This document shows, piece after piece, positions 16,078 through 24,245 of a DNA stretch of 28,439 nt; position 1 is the stretch's first letter, and each line of letters starts with the position of its first letter. Made by a program: the position numbers and the translations under genes. Source of the stretch: RI-92 sp040235555 (GTDB lineage Bacteria > Pseudomonadota > Gammaproteobacteria > UBA6429 > Thiohalophilaceae); NCBI GenBank assembly GCA_040235555.1, contig JBECKZ010000263.1:1-28439 (forward strand), read 5' to 3'. The notes under the pieces are model-generated. The model worked only from the letters and a program-made list of their open reading frames with translations, did not search any database and was not told where the DNA came from.

Positions 16078-16743
16078 GTGTCCAAGCTGACGCTGTCTTT
16101 CAAAGGACGGGTCCTACGTGTATTTTCGTTGCCGCAAGGGGCTACTTTAATTGGTAGCGATCCCGCCTGCCCGGTACATATCGATAGCCTCGCCGTCGAA
16201 CCCAAACATGCCCGGATCGAGGTGCATGCGCAGGATGCCATTTTGTTTGATATGGATTCGAAAGAAGGCACCTTCGTGAACCAGGATAAGATCTCGGAAC
16301 ATAAACTCAAAGACAATGACATCATCCGGGTTGGCAAACATACTCTGCAATATACGTACGAAGAAGTCAGCCATCTGAACGCCAACGAATCCTCCACCAG
16401 TATTGATATTCATCCGGTGATGGAGAAATTGTCTGAACAACAAGAAGAAGCAGAGACAGCCAGTCAGGATGCCGGCGATCATAAACAGGGTTGGTTACAG
16501 ATCCTCAATGGTCAGAACCTGGGTAAGACGCTCAGTCTGAATCGGTCCATGACTAACCTGGGCAAACCGGGTGTGGCAACCGCCGTGATTACACGCCGGC
16601 ATGACGGGTATTTTATTTCACACCTCGAAGGCAAAAAAACGCCCCTCGTCGGTGACAATCCTATTGGCGAACACAGTGTTAAACTCGAAGATGGCGACAC
16701 TATCACCATTGGTAATATCAAAATGCAGTTTTATCTGGAGTAA
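16078..16743 (+). CDS. double-FHA-domain protein with degenerate binding motifs
   Basis: The 221-aa cytosolic protein has two FHA-like beta sandwiches (about 1-95 and 138-221) joined by a charged Glu/Gln-rich linker (about 103-137). FHA domains normally bind phosphothreonine through a GR and an SxxH motif. The first domain reads GS at 26-27 and EPKH at 41-44, so the usual Arg and Ser are missing, but the NQDKI turn is kept. The second reads GK at 162-163 and TRRH at 172-175, which is closer to canonical. It starts at GTG behind GGAG with 7-nt spacing. The PilZ gene follows after 25 bp, so the two are probably cotranscribed. No kinase or phosphatase gene is in the window. Confidence 0.85.
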   Translation: MSKLTLSFKGRVLRVFSLPQGATLIGSDPACPVHIDSLAVEPKHARIEVHAQDAILFDMDSKEGTFVNQDKISEHKLKDNDIIRVGKHTLQYTYEEVSHLNANESSTSIDIHPVMEKLSEQQEEAETASQDAGDHKQGWLQILNGQNLGKTLSLNRSMTNLGKPGVATAVITRRHDGYFISHLEGKKTPLVGDNPIGEHSVKLEDGDTITIGNIKMQFYLE

Positions 16744-16768
16744 AACCACCGCGATTCTGATTAACTAC

Positions 16769-17155
16769 ATGACGGATTCCCAACCTCAGCGCCGTCACCT
16801 CAGCCGCATTCCCTTCGATGCCGAGTACCATATCTGTGACATGGATGGAAACAACGATCATATTGGCCATGTCATCGATCTGAGCCTGAAAGGCGCACTG
16901 ATCGTACGTCCCGTAGATTTTTCCGCTCAACTCAAAGAACTAATGATACTGGATCTGAAACTGGGCGACGGTGATTTACATATTGAGATGCAGGTCAGGA
17001 TTGCGCACCTGCATGAACACAGTATCGGTGTTATTTGCGAACACCTGGATCTGGATAGCATGACCCACCTGTGCCACCTTCTCGAACTAAACCTGGGTTC
17101 GCACGCCTTGCTCGAACGCGAGCTCGGTGAAATGTTGCAGCTCACAACGCGTTAA
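16769..17155 (+). CDS. single-domain PilZ protein, MapZ/PA4608-like
   Basis: The 128-aa protein has both c-di-GMP-binding motifs: the RxxxR start (RRHLSR, residues 8-13) and DxSxxG (DLSLKG, 37-42). The C-terminal helix LLELNLGSHALLEREL resembles Pseudomonas PA4608, whose gene also neighbours radA. There the protein (MapZ) binds c-di-GMP and acts on the chemotaxis methyltransferase CheR. That role is family knowledge, not shown here. I chose the ATG at 16769 because the RxxxR motif sits at the usual distance. The frame is open upstream through the FHA gene. Its last 14 bases overlap the end of radA on the other strand. Confidence 0.88.
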   Translation: MTDSQPQRRHLSRIPFDAEYHICDMDGNNDHIGHVIDLSLKGALIVRPVDFSAQLKELMILDLKLGDGDLHIEMQVRIAHLHEHSIGVICEHLDLDSMTHLCHLLELNLGSHALLERELGEMLQLTTR

Positions 17156-18500
17156 GTGCGGCTCCTATCGTATCCACTGCAATAACGTCCATACCGGGAA
17201 TGCTTTTGCGTGGCGCATTGGCAGATGGCACCAGTGCCCGCTGGTAACCATGTTTCCTTGCTTCGCTGAGTCGTTCCTGGCCGTTTGGTACCGGGCGGAT
17301 TTCACCAGCCAGACCGACTTCACCGAACACCACCAGGTCGCGCGGCAAACTGCGATTGCGCAAGCTGGATACCACGGCCAGTAATACCGGCAGATCAGCC
17401 CCGGTTTCGGTTACCCGTACGCCACCCACGACATTGGCAAAGACATCCTGATCAGCCGTTACAATGCCGCCGTGGCGGTGTAGCACTGCCAGTAATATCG
17501 CCAGCCGATTGTGTTCGAAACCCACAGTGACCCGACGGGGGTTGCTCAACTGCGACTCATCCACCAGCGCCTGCACCTCGACAAGTAAAGGCCGGCTACC
17601 TTCCAGGGTTACCATGATAGCGCTACCGGTAACCTCCTGTTGATGGCGGGAAAGAAAGATGGCGGAAGGATTACTGACTTCACGTAGCCCCTTATCCGTC
17701 ATGGCAAAGACACCCAGTTCATTTACTGCACCAAAGCGATTCTTGAACGCACGGACCAAACGATAGCGCTGACTGGATTCACCCTCAAAATACAAAACCG
17801 TATCCACCATGTGCTCGAGTACGCGCGGACCGGCCAGGGTACCTTCCTTGGTCACATGCCCGACCAGAAACAAGGCAATATGCGTTTGTTTGGCAAAACG
17901 CACCAATTGCGCCGCACACTCACGGACCTGTGCCACTGCACCCGGTGCCGAGGTCAGTAATTCGGTATACATTGTCTGGATCGAATCGATCACCATCACC
18001 TGGGGCCGGGTTTCATGGGCCTTCTGCAAAATACTTTCAACGCTGGTCGCCGCCAGTAATGCAACGTTGGCATCGGACAGATCAAGACGATGTGCGCGCA
18101 AACTCACCTGTTGCAGGGATTCCTCACCAGTGACATAAAGCGTGCTAAATCGCTGACTGAGATTAACAATCGCTTGCAACAACAAGGTGGATTTTCCAAT
18201 CCCCGGATCACCACCAATTAATGTGACCGAACCGGGTACCAGACCACCACCGAGGACGCGATCAAATTCACTGATGCCGGTCGGTATGCGCTGAATGTCA
18301 TCGGGCAAAACTTCATGTAACAACTGAATACGCTCCGCCTCGCCGGCGAAACCGCCCGCTGCCATACCGCGTCGGGGCGACACGATGGCAGTCGTCTCGC
18401 TCATGGTATTCCAGGCACCACAATCGGCACACTGGCCGGACCATTTACTGGCCTGTGCCCCGCAGGCAGAACAGAAATAGACAGATTTGCTTTTAGCCAT
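17142..18500 (-). CDS. radA: RadA (Sms) branch-migration protein
   Basis: RadA is a RecA-like, DnaB-type helicase that extends recombination intermediates. The 452-aa protein has the N-terminal zinc finger (Cys10, Cys13, Cys24, Cys27), Walker A GGDPGIGKST (96-105), Walker B VMVIDS (about 168-173), the RadA-specific KNRFG motif (253-257) and a C-terminal Lon-protease-like domain (about 270-452). No ribosome binding site precedes the ATG. A TACAAT box ends 6 bases before it, which would fit a leaderless mRNA. Confidence 0.96.
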   Translation of the reverse strand: MAKSKSVYFCSACGAQASKWSGQCADCGAWNTMSETTAIVSPRRGMAAGGFAGEAERIQLLHEVLPDDIQRIPTGISEFDRVLGGGLVPGSVTLIGGDPGIGKSTLLLQAIVNLSQRFSTLYVTGEESLQQVSLRAHRLDLSDANVALLAATSVESILQKAHETRPQVMVIDSIQTMYTELLTSAPGAVAQVRECAAQLVRFAKQTHIALFLVGHVTKEGTLAGPRVLEHMVDTVLYFEGESSQRYRLVRAFKNRFGAVNELGVFAMTDKGLREVSNPSAIFLSRHQQEVTGSAIMVTLEGSRPLLVEVQALVDESQLSNPRRVTVGFEHNRLAILLAVLHRHGGIVTADQDVFANVVGGVRVTETGADLPVLLAVVSSLRNRSLPRDLVVFGEVGLAGEIRPVPNGQERLSEARKHGYQRALVPSANAPRKSIPGMDVIAVDTIGAALNAL

Positions 18501-18608
18501 ACGCGCATTGTAACCCGGCGCGCAACAAAAACCATCGTCGATATATCACGTCTATCCGGATATGGATTAGAATCAAACAGCTGTTGTGTAAAGGATAAAT
18601 ACTGCCTT

Positions 18609-19850
18609 ATGCTTTGGCTGATTCTGTTTGCCACGTTCACTGCCCTGATCGTACTGGACCTTGGCGTTATTCATCGCCATGTCCGGGAGATTTCCCTGTA
18701 CGAAGCTTTGGCTATGTCAGCCTTCTGGATTAGCATAGGTCTGGGATTTGCGGTATTCGTATATTTCAGTTATGAACATCAGTGGTATGTGAGCAGTGAT
18801 CTAACTGGTCGGCGTGCCCTCTACCAGTACCTTACGGCCTATTCGCTGGAAAAAATGCTCAGCCTGGACAACCTGTTTGTCATGGCGCTAATCTTTCATC
18901 AATTGCAGATTCCGGTAGCGTACCAGCACCGGGTATTGTTCTGGGGTATTCTCGCTGCAGTCATTATGCGTGGCCTGTTTATCTCCGGCGGAATGTTGCT
19001 AATCCATCATTTTGACTGGATGGTCTATGTCTTCGGTGGTTTTTTGCTATTAAGCGCCTTCAAGATGTTATCAAATCAGCTGCCAAACACATTATCAGAA
19101 AAAAATATTTTGTTACGCAGCATACGTAAATTAATCCATGTACATACCGAAATAACAGATGATCGATTTTTCAAACGCAGTGATGGTCACCTGGCGCTAA
19201 CTCCACTATTCCTTGCCCTGATCATGGTGGAATCAGCGGATGTGATGTTTGCCCTGGATTCAATCCCGGCTGTGATAGCTGTATCTCGTGAACCGTTTAT
19301 CGTTTACAGCTCTAACGTCTTTGCTATTCTAGGCCTGCGTTCCTTGTATTTCGTACTGGCAAGCGCATTAAAACAGTTTCACTACCTGAAACTTAGCATG
19401 GTGTTGATCTTATGTTTTATCGGCACAAAAATGCTGCTGACACACGTTTACACGATTAATGCCATGATATCGTTAATCGTGATTTTTATCATCATGTCAT
19501 TGGGCGTTGTCGCATCCTTACTGGACAAGACACGTGGCAATGTCCTTGCGACATCACCACTGGCTGAAGACTTAGGGCGAATTTACACCATCACGTTTGC
19601 CGGCATCAAACGCGTGATGATCCTTGCGATAGGCAGTAGCGTGGTTATTATCGGGGTTATCATGATTTTTACTCCCGGACCTGCAATTGTGGTGATTCCT
19701 GCTGGCCTGGCGATTTTGGCCACGGAATTCATCTGGGCAAGACGTTTATTAAAGTATTTTAAACAGAAGTTTGTATACTATAGTAAAGAAACACAAAACT
19801 ATTTGCGGCGAAAAAAGGCGCATCGCGCCCCTGACAACAACAAGGATTAA
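18609..19850 (+). CDS. TerC/Alx-family membrane protein with a PGPGW-like C-terminal domain
   Basis: The 413-aa protein has about nine to ten membrane helices. TerC motifs are clear: EKMLSLDN (81-88) and ESADVMFALDSIP (208-220), whose acidic residues are thought to handle metal ions such as Mn2+. Alx-type proteins are about 320 aa, and this one carries an extra tail (about 330-413). The tail has one or two helices and a TPGPAIVVIPAGLAILATEF stretch (355-374) that resembles the separate PGPGW family. No yybP-ykoY riboswitch is seen in the 108-bp upstream gap. The nearest AAAGGA is 13 nt from the ATG, which is far. An unrecognised lipoprotein gene follows after 2 bp. Confidence 0.88.
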   Translation: MLWLILFATFTALIVLDLGVIHRHVREISLYEALAMSAFWISIGLGFAVFVYFSYEHQWYVSSDLTGRRALYQYLTAYSLEKMLSLDNLFVMALIFHQLQIPVAYQHRVLFWGILAAVIMRGLFISGGMLLIHHFDWMVYVFGGFLLLSAFKMLSNQLPNTLSEKNILLRSIRKLIHVHTEITDDRFFKRSDGHLALTPLFLALIMVESADVMFALDSIPAVIAVSREPFIVYSSNVFAILGLRSLYFVLASALKQFHYLKLSMVLILCFIGTKMLLTHVYTINAMISLIVIFIIMSLGVVASLLDKTRGNVLATSPLAEDLGRIYTITFAGIKRVMILAIGSSVVIIGVIMIFTPGPAIVVIPAGLAILATEFIWARRLLKYFKQKFVYYSKETQNYLRRKKAHRAPDNNKD

Positions 19851-19852
19851 CT

Positions 19853-20806
19853 GTGAAAAGACTCTTGCCATTTCTGGGCATGCTATCGCTAATCGGCTGC
19901 GGACCGTCTATTCAGATATCACCACCGACGTACACGAATGCACAGGAAACTGGTTCTATTAATATAACGGTCAACGATCACAATGACCGACTCGGCAAAC
20001 CCATCGTTCACCTGTTCCCTAGATACCAGCCATTACAACGTCTGGAGCTTGCGGATAATTTAACTCAACCAAAACCTGGCGAATTCACCCTGACACTACC
20101 CAAGTTACAACCGGATGAATATCGCATCGTGATGGTGATACCTTACACTGTCAAAATTGCCGGAATCCCTATCGGTAGTGGAATTCAACGTACCTACTCG
20201 GACTTTTCTATCCATCAAACGCTACCTGCCAGTTGCTTTCGTTTTGATAATAAAGAACATGACCTCATGGGCTGGACCAGTCATGGCGTTTATATTAACA
20301 ACCGGGATAAACCGGTAAGCAAGGAAACCTGCCCAGGGCTATTCTATATTAATAGCAGTTGGCCATATCCTCTGACGGATACCAGCCATGGCGGCAGTCT
20401 GTTTGTGCCTATCTCGAGTGAGTGTTTTCCGAAAACGTCTCCGCAATTGAGCCAGCAGGGACAATGGACATTCGCACTGATTTCACCGGATTTAGCTGAA
20501 CGTCCGGAGTGGCAACATCTGCAGGCGATCCGGTTTCATATGGCAACCCGGACAGTCAATCTTACCGTACAACCTGAAATCCAGTATTTACATAACAACG
20601 AAAACCACACATCACTCTCTGACGTCGAAACGCCTTCACATTATGACATCAATGGTGGTCGCTGGAATGATTATGAATATGACTTTAACTTGCCACAGGG
20701 AGCAACTATTAACCATGTCATCTTCCATGTATATGGCGTGCCGGAAAAAACAGTCAGTGAGCAGGTGGACTCACTCTATCTGGATGCAGTGTGTCCGGTA
20801 AAATAA
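19853..20806 (+). CDS. lipoprotein of unknown function, coupled to the TerC gene
   Basis: The 317-aa product has a lipoprotein signal with lipobox LIGC (Cys16), so it is lipid-anchored in the envelope. The mature part looks beta-rich, with an early segment (about 35-120) resembling an Ig/prealbumin-like sandwich. Four further Cys (128, 160, 191, 314) could form two disulfides. I recognise no family. It starts at GTG only 2 bp after the TerC stop, with an AAGGA site inside the end of that gene, so the two should be cotranslated. Its third-position A/T content seems higher than that of the flanking housekeeping genes, which may indicate later acquisition. Confidence 0.8.
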   Translation: MKRLLPFLGMLSLIGCGPSIQISPPTYTNAQETGSINITVNDHNDRLGKPIVHLFPRYQPLQRLELADNLTQPKPGEFTLTLPKLQPDEYRIVMVIPYTVKIAGIPIGSGIQRTYSDFSIHQTLPASCFRFDNKEHDLMGWTSHGVYINNRDKPVSKETCPGLFYINSSWPYPLTDTSHGGSLFVPISSECFPKTSPQLSQQGQWTFALISPDLAERPEWQHLQAIRFHMATRTVNLTVQPEIQYLHNNENHTSLSDVETPSHYDINGGRWNDYEYDFNLPQGATINHVIFHVYGVPEKTVSEQVDSLYLDAVCPVK

Positions 20807-20835
20807 CCAACACGTGTTGATCCTTGAATTAAAAA

Positions 20836-21915
20836 TTAACCGCTATATTCGTACTTCACCCGCCGCGTAACACCACACAACAAGGTATAGGCTATGGTAC
20901 CTGCATGGCTGGCCACAGTTTCTACTGGCAGGCCTTCGCCCCACAAGATCACCGGATCACCAACTTTCGCATCAGGACAATTACTCAGATCCACGGTAAT
21001 CATGTCCATGGAAACACGTCCTACCAACGTGGTCGTTTGTTGATTGACCAACACTGGTGTTCCCGACACGGCGTGGCGCGGATAGCCATCGCCATAGCCA
21101 ATAGCAACAACACCGAGTGTCATGGACTTTGGAGCAACCCAGGTACCTCCGTAACCAACTCGATCGCCCTTCTTGATAGTTTTAATACTAATGAGATGTG
21201 AGGCCAGGGTCATGACAGGCTGCAAAGTGTGTCCGGTGCCCAGGCTATCAATGAAAGGGGAAGCACCATAAAGCATGATTCCAGGCCTGACCCAGTCGCG
21301 ATGTGATTCTGGCCAACCGAGGATACCTGCAGAATTTGCGATACTTTGCTGCAGCTCAGTACATGTTGCTACGGCATTTTGAAACAAGCTTAACTGTTGT
21401 CGAGTGGCATCGCTGTTGCGATCATCCGCGCACGCCAGGTGAGTCATCAGGTTAACGGGTTGTTCGACATTCTCACAGGCCATCAAGCGGTGCAGAATAC
21501 CTGAGCATTGTGCCGGCTCGAATCCCAGGCGGTGCATACCGGTATCCAGTTTCAACCAGACGGTTACCGGTTTGCCGTTGTGGCGTTCCAGTAATTTGAT
21601 TTGGGTCGGTTCATGAATTACCGATTGCAAATTGTAGGCACGGATCAGATGCAGCTCTTCGGCAGAAGAAAATCCTTCGAGTAACACGATAGGCTGGGGT
21701 ACACCACCTTCGCGTAACAGAACTGCTTCATCCACTGTCGCAACACCGAAGGCATCGGCTGCATGCAGAGCACGGGCGACTGGCAGCAGCCCATGCCCAT
21801 AAGCATTAGCCTTGATAATCGCCATATGTCTGGAATGGGGTGCCGCACGATGCGCCACCTGGAGATTGTGCTGCAGCGCGCTCAGGTTCACGACAGCGCG
21901 CGTGGCACGTGTCAT
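20836..21915 (-). CDS. alr: alanine racemase
   Basis: This PLP enzyme makes D-alanine for peptidoglycan. The 359-aa protein has the PLP lysine in AIIKANAYGHG (Lys35), the conserved DTGMHRLGF segment (Arg129) and the second catalytic base in VGYGGTW (Tyr255). Its start overlaps the dnaB stop by 4 bases (ATGA), so it should be translationally coupled. The convergent lipoprotein gene ends 29 bp away. A perfect 12-bp palindrome (20808-20819) lies in that gap, but it is not a convincing terminator. Confidence 0.96.
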   Translation of the reverse strand: MTRATRAVVNLSALQHNLQVAHRAAPHSRHMAIIKANAYGHGLLPVARALHAADAFGVATVDEAVLLREGGVPQPIVLLEGFSSAEELHLIRAYNLQSVIHEPTQIKLLERHNGKPVTVWLKLDTGMHRLGFEPAQCSGILHRLMACENVEQPVNLMTHLACADDRNSDATRQQLSLFQNAVATCTELQQSIANSAGILGWPESHRDWVRPGIMLYGASPFIDSLGTGHTLQPVMTLASHLISIKTIKKGDRVGYGGTWVAPKSMTLGVVAIGYGDGYPRHAVSGTPVLVNQQTTTLVGRVSMDMITVDLSNCPDAKVGDPVILWGEGLPVETVASHAGTIAYTLLCGVTRRVKYEYSG

Positions 21916-23318
21916 GAATAGCCCTCGTTGTAGCCTTGCTGGCTAATGTAATTTTCGAAACGGGTGTACTGTCCCAGGAAGGTCAGCCGCGTGGTACCGA
22001 TTGGACCGTTACGTTGCTTGCCGACGATGATCTCGGCTATGCCCTTGTCCGGCGAATCCTCATGATAGACTTCGTCGCGATAAATAAACACGATGACGTC
22101 GGCATCCTGCTCAATCGCACCAGATTCACGTAAGTCAGACATTACCGGGCGCTTGTTGGGTCGTTGTTCCAGCGAACGGTTCAACTGTGACAGGGCGATC
22201 ACCGGCACACTCAACTCCTTGGCCAGGGCCTTGAGGTTGCGCGAGATTTCGGAAATTTCGGTGGCGCGGTTTTCGCGAGACGAGGCCGGGCCCTGCATCA
22301 ATTGCAAATAGTCGATCACGATCAGACCCAGACCATGCTCTCGCGCGATGCGGCGTGCCCGTGCACGCAATTCGCCCGGTGTCAGGGCTGGTGTGTCATC
22401 AATAAAAATGGGCGCCTCGGACAGGATGCCCACGGCAGAGGTCAGTCGTGGCCAGTCCTCGTCACCCAGCTTGCCGGTGCGGATCTTGTGCTGATCGATA
22501 TGTCCCAGGGAGGACATCATGCGCATGGCGAGAGATTCACCCGGCATTTCCATACTGAATACAGCCACCGGCACTTTGTGTTTAATCGCGGCATTTTCCA
22601 CGATATTCATGGCAAAAGTTGTCTTACCCATCGAGGGTCGGCCGGCGACAATGACTAAATCGGATTTTTGCAGGCCGGCGGTCTGCTCATCAAAGTCGGT
22701 AAATCCGGTGGGAACACCCGTAATGTGACTGTCGAGTTGAAACAGGTGATCGATGGTATCTACCGCTCGGGTGAGCAGGGTCTTGATCCCGACAAAGCCG
22801 GAGCGGCCACGTGCCCCGGCATCGGCGATCTCGAACACGAGTTGTTCCGCTCGCTCCAGCAAATCGGCACTGGTCTGGCCTTCCGGATTATAGGCACTGC
22901 CACTGATTTCATTCGCCACCTGGATCAGTTGGCGCAACACCGAACGCTCGCGCACGATCTCCGCATAGGCCTTGATATTGGCCGCCGTTGGTGTGTTATT
23001 GGCCAGCGTACCGAGATAACTCAGACCACCGACGTTATCCAGTTCCCGATTTTTCTCCAGCCATTCCGACAGAGTGACGGCATCACAGGGCTGACCCTCA
23101 CCCGCAAGCCTGCTGATGGCACGGAAAATCAGGCGATGATCCCGGCGATAAAAATCTTCTTCGGTAATAACGTCGCCAATCTTGTCCCAGGCATTATTGT
23201 CGAGCATGAGACCGCCAAGGACGGCCTGTTCGGCTTCGATAGAAAATGGAGGTAACTTAAGAGCTTCGGTCTGGATATCTTTGCTGGTGGACTTCGGATA
23301 TTTGAGTTGATCTACCAT
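21912..23318 (-). CDS. dnaB: replicative DNA helicase DnaB
   Basis: DnaB is the hexameric 5'-3' helicase of the replisome. The 468-aa protein has an N-terminal primase-interacting domain (about 22-125) and a RecA-like domain with Walker A GRPSMGKTT (226-234) and Walker B LIVIDYLQLM, then SQLNRSLE, DLRESGAIEQDAD and the C-terminal KQRNGPIGT motif. No intein is present. AGGAG lies 12 nt before the ATG. Gene order rpsF-rpsR-rplI-dnaB-alr is widely conserved, but a terminator after rplI gives dnaB-alr its own transcription unit here. Confidence 0.97.
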   Translation of the reverse strand: MVDQLKYPKSTSKDIQTEALKLPPFSIEAEQAVLGGLMLDNNAWDKIGDVITEEDFYRRDHRLIFRAISRLAGEGQPCDAVTLSEWLEKNRELDNVGGLSYLGTLANNTPTAANIKAYAEIVRERSVLRQLIQVANEISGSAYNPEGQTSADLLERAEQLVFEIADAGARGRSGFVGIKTLLTRAVDTIDHLFQLDSHITGVPTGFTDFDEQTAGLQKSDLVIVAGRPSMGKTTFAMNIVENAAIKHKVPVAVFSMEMPGESLAMRMMSSLGHIDQHKIRTGKLGDEDWPRLTSAVGILSEAPIFIDDTPALTPGELRARARRIAREHGLGLIVIDYLQLMQGPASSRENRATEISEISRNLKALAKELSVPVIALSQLNRSLEQRPNKRPVMSDLRESGAIEQDADVIVFIYRDEVYHEDSPDKGIAEIIVGKQRNGPIGTTRLTFLGQYTRFENYISQQGYNEGYS

Positions 23319-23412
23319 GGATGCAATCGTCTCCTGCGCAGTCTGTGCTGCTTATTCCGTCCAATACCCCTTAGATAGCCTGAGAGAATAGCAAGTTCAC
23401 TGCTCTACGAAC

Positions 23413-23441
23413 AGTGTATAAGGTTGTGAATAACTTGTCGA
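23413..23441 (-). promoter_or_regulatory. probable dnaB-alr promoter containing a DnaA-box-like site
   Basis: On the minus strand TCGACA (23436-23441) and TACACT (23413-23418) are 17 bp apart, about 95 bp upstream of dnaB and just past the rplI terminator. The spacer contains TTATTCACA (23425-23433), which matches the relaxed DnaA-box consensus TTWTNCACA. DnaA bound there would be expected to repress the promoter. The site is single and unproven. Confidence 0.5.
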
Positions 23442-23458
23442 AAACCCGGTATAAATAA

Positions 23459-23483
23459 AAAACCGCCGGAGACCGGCGGTTTT
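23459..23483 (-). terminator. terminator after rplI
   Basis: An 11-bp perfect stem (23459-23469 with 23473-23483) has a 3-nt loop. It has a CCGCCGG core, and on the minus strand a T-rich tract follows. It ends the rpsF-rpsR-rplI unit. Confidence 0.93.
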
Positions 23484-23506
23484 GATGACGTCACTTGCGT
23501 GTGCGA

Positions 23507-23956
23507 TCAGGCAGCCTGCACCACAACGGAAATATCCTGCATGACGTCAGTGTGGGTACGCACGTGCACCACGAATTCACCCAGGGTGTGAATCGGGCCT
23601 TCGGGCATGATGACTTCACGTTTTTCCACTTGCACGCCTGCCTCAGTGAGCGCATCGGCAATATCGGCCGGACCCACGGATCCAAACAACTTGCCTTCTT
23701 CACCCGCGTTACGCGCTAGCGTAATTGTGCCAACCGCATGGATCTGTCCGGCACGCGCCTGCGCAGCAGCCAGGGTTTCGGCAGCAGCCTGTTCCAGCTC
23801 GGCGCGACGCGCTTCGAACATTTCGATATTCACCTTGGTTGCAGGTACGGCTTTCTTTTTCGGGATCAGAAAGTTGCGGCCATAGCCGGCACGGACCTTG
23901 ACCTGATCACCCAGGTCGCCAAGATTCGCGACTTTTTCCAATAATATAACTTGCAT
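23507..23956 (-). CDS. rplI: 50S ribosomal protein L9
   Basis: L9 is an elongated two-domain protein at the base of the L1 stalk. The 149-aa product has the N-terminal signature MQVILLEKVANLGDLGD and GYGRNFLIPKKKA, a long connecting helix (about 45-80) and a C-terminal domain with GEEGKLFGSVGPADIADAL. AGAGGAAGAG precedes the ATG. Confidence 0.97.
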   Translation of the reverse strand: MQVILLEKVANLGDLGDQVKVRAGYGRNFLIPKKKAVPATKVNIEMFEARRAELEQAAAETLAAAQARAGQIHAVGTITLARNAGEEGKLFGSVGPADIADALTEAGVQVEKREVIMPEGPIHTLGEFVVHVRTHTDVMQDISVVVQAA

Positions 23957-23981
23957 GGTCTCTTCCTCTGGGCAATAGCGA

Positions 23982-24209
23982 TTATTCGTGAGAATCGCAA
24001 TAAGGGATTAAGGCCAGAAAACGGGCACGCTTGATGGCAGTCGACAACTGGCGCTGATATTTGGCACTGGTCCCGGTGATACGGCTGGGGACGATCTTGC
24101 CGTTTTCCATGATGTAATTTCTTAACAGATTGATGTCTTTGTAATCAATCTCTTCAATACCCTCTGCCTTGAAGCGGCAAAACTTTTTACGCCGAAAATA
24201 ACGTGCCAT
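23982..24209 (-). CDS. rpsR: 30S ribosomal protein S18
   Basis: The 75-aa product has the S18 signatures KKFCRFKAEGIEEIDYKD and RITGTSAKYQRQLSTAIKRARFLALIPY. It pairs with S6 on the 30S platform. CAGGAG precedes the ATG. It lies between rpsF (36 bp) and rplI (25 bp), and priB, which enterobacteria carry between rpsF and rpsR, is absent. Confidence 0.97.
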   Translation of the reverse strand: MARYFRRKKFCRFKAEGIEEIDYKDINLLRNYIMENGKIVPSRITGTSAKYQRQLSTAIKRARFLALIPYCDSHE

Positions 24210-24245
24210 GGTTTACTCCTGAATTCGTTGATATGCGGGCGGGCC

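Noticed and set aside
18501..18608. yybP-ykoY manganese riboswitch upstream of the TerC gene
   Set aside because: Such elements precede alx in E. coli, but the gap here is only 108 bp, is shared with radA, and shows no matching multi-stem structure.
20808..20819. Palindrome CAACACGTGTTG as a terminator between the lipoprotein and alr
   Set aside because: It is a perfect 12-bp palindrome, but it has no loop and no T tract directly after it on either strand, so I do not call it a terminator.
21912..23318. Intein in dnaB
   Set aside because: DnaB is a common intein host, but the Walker A and later motifs are contiguous and the length is normal.
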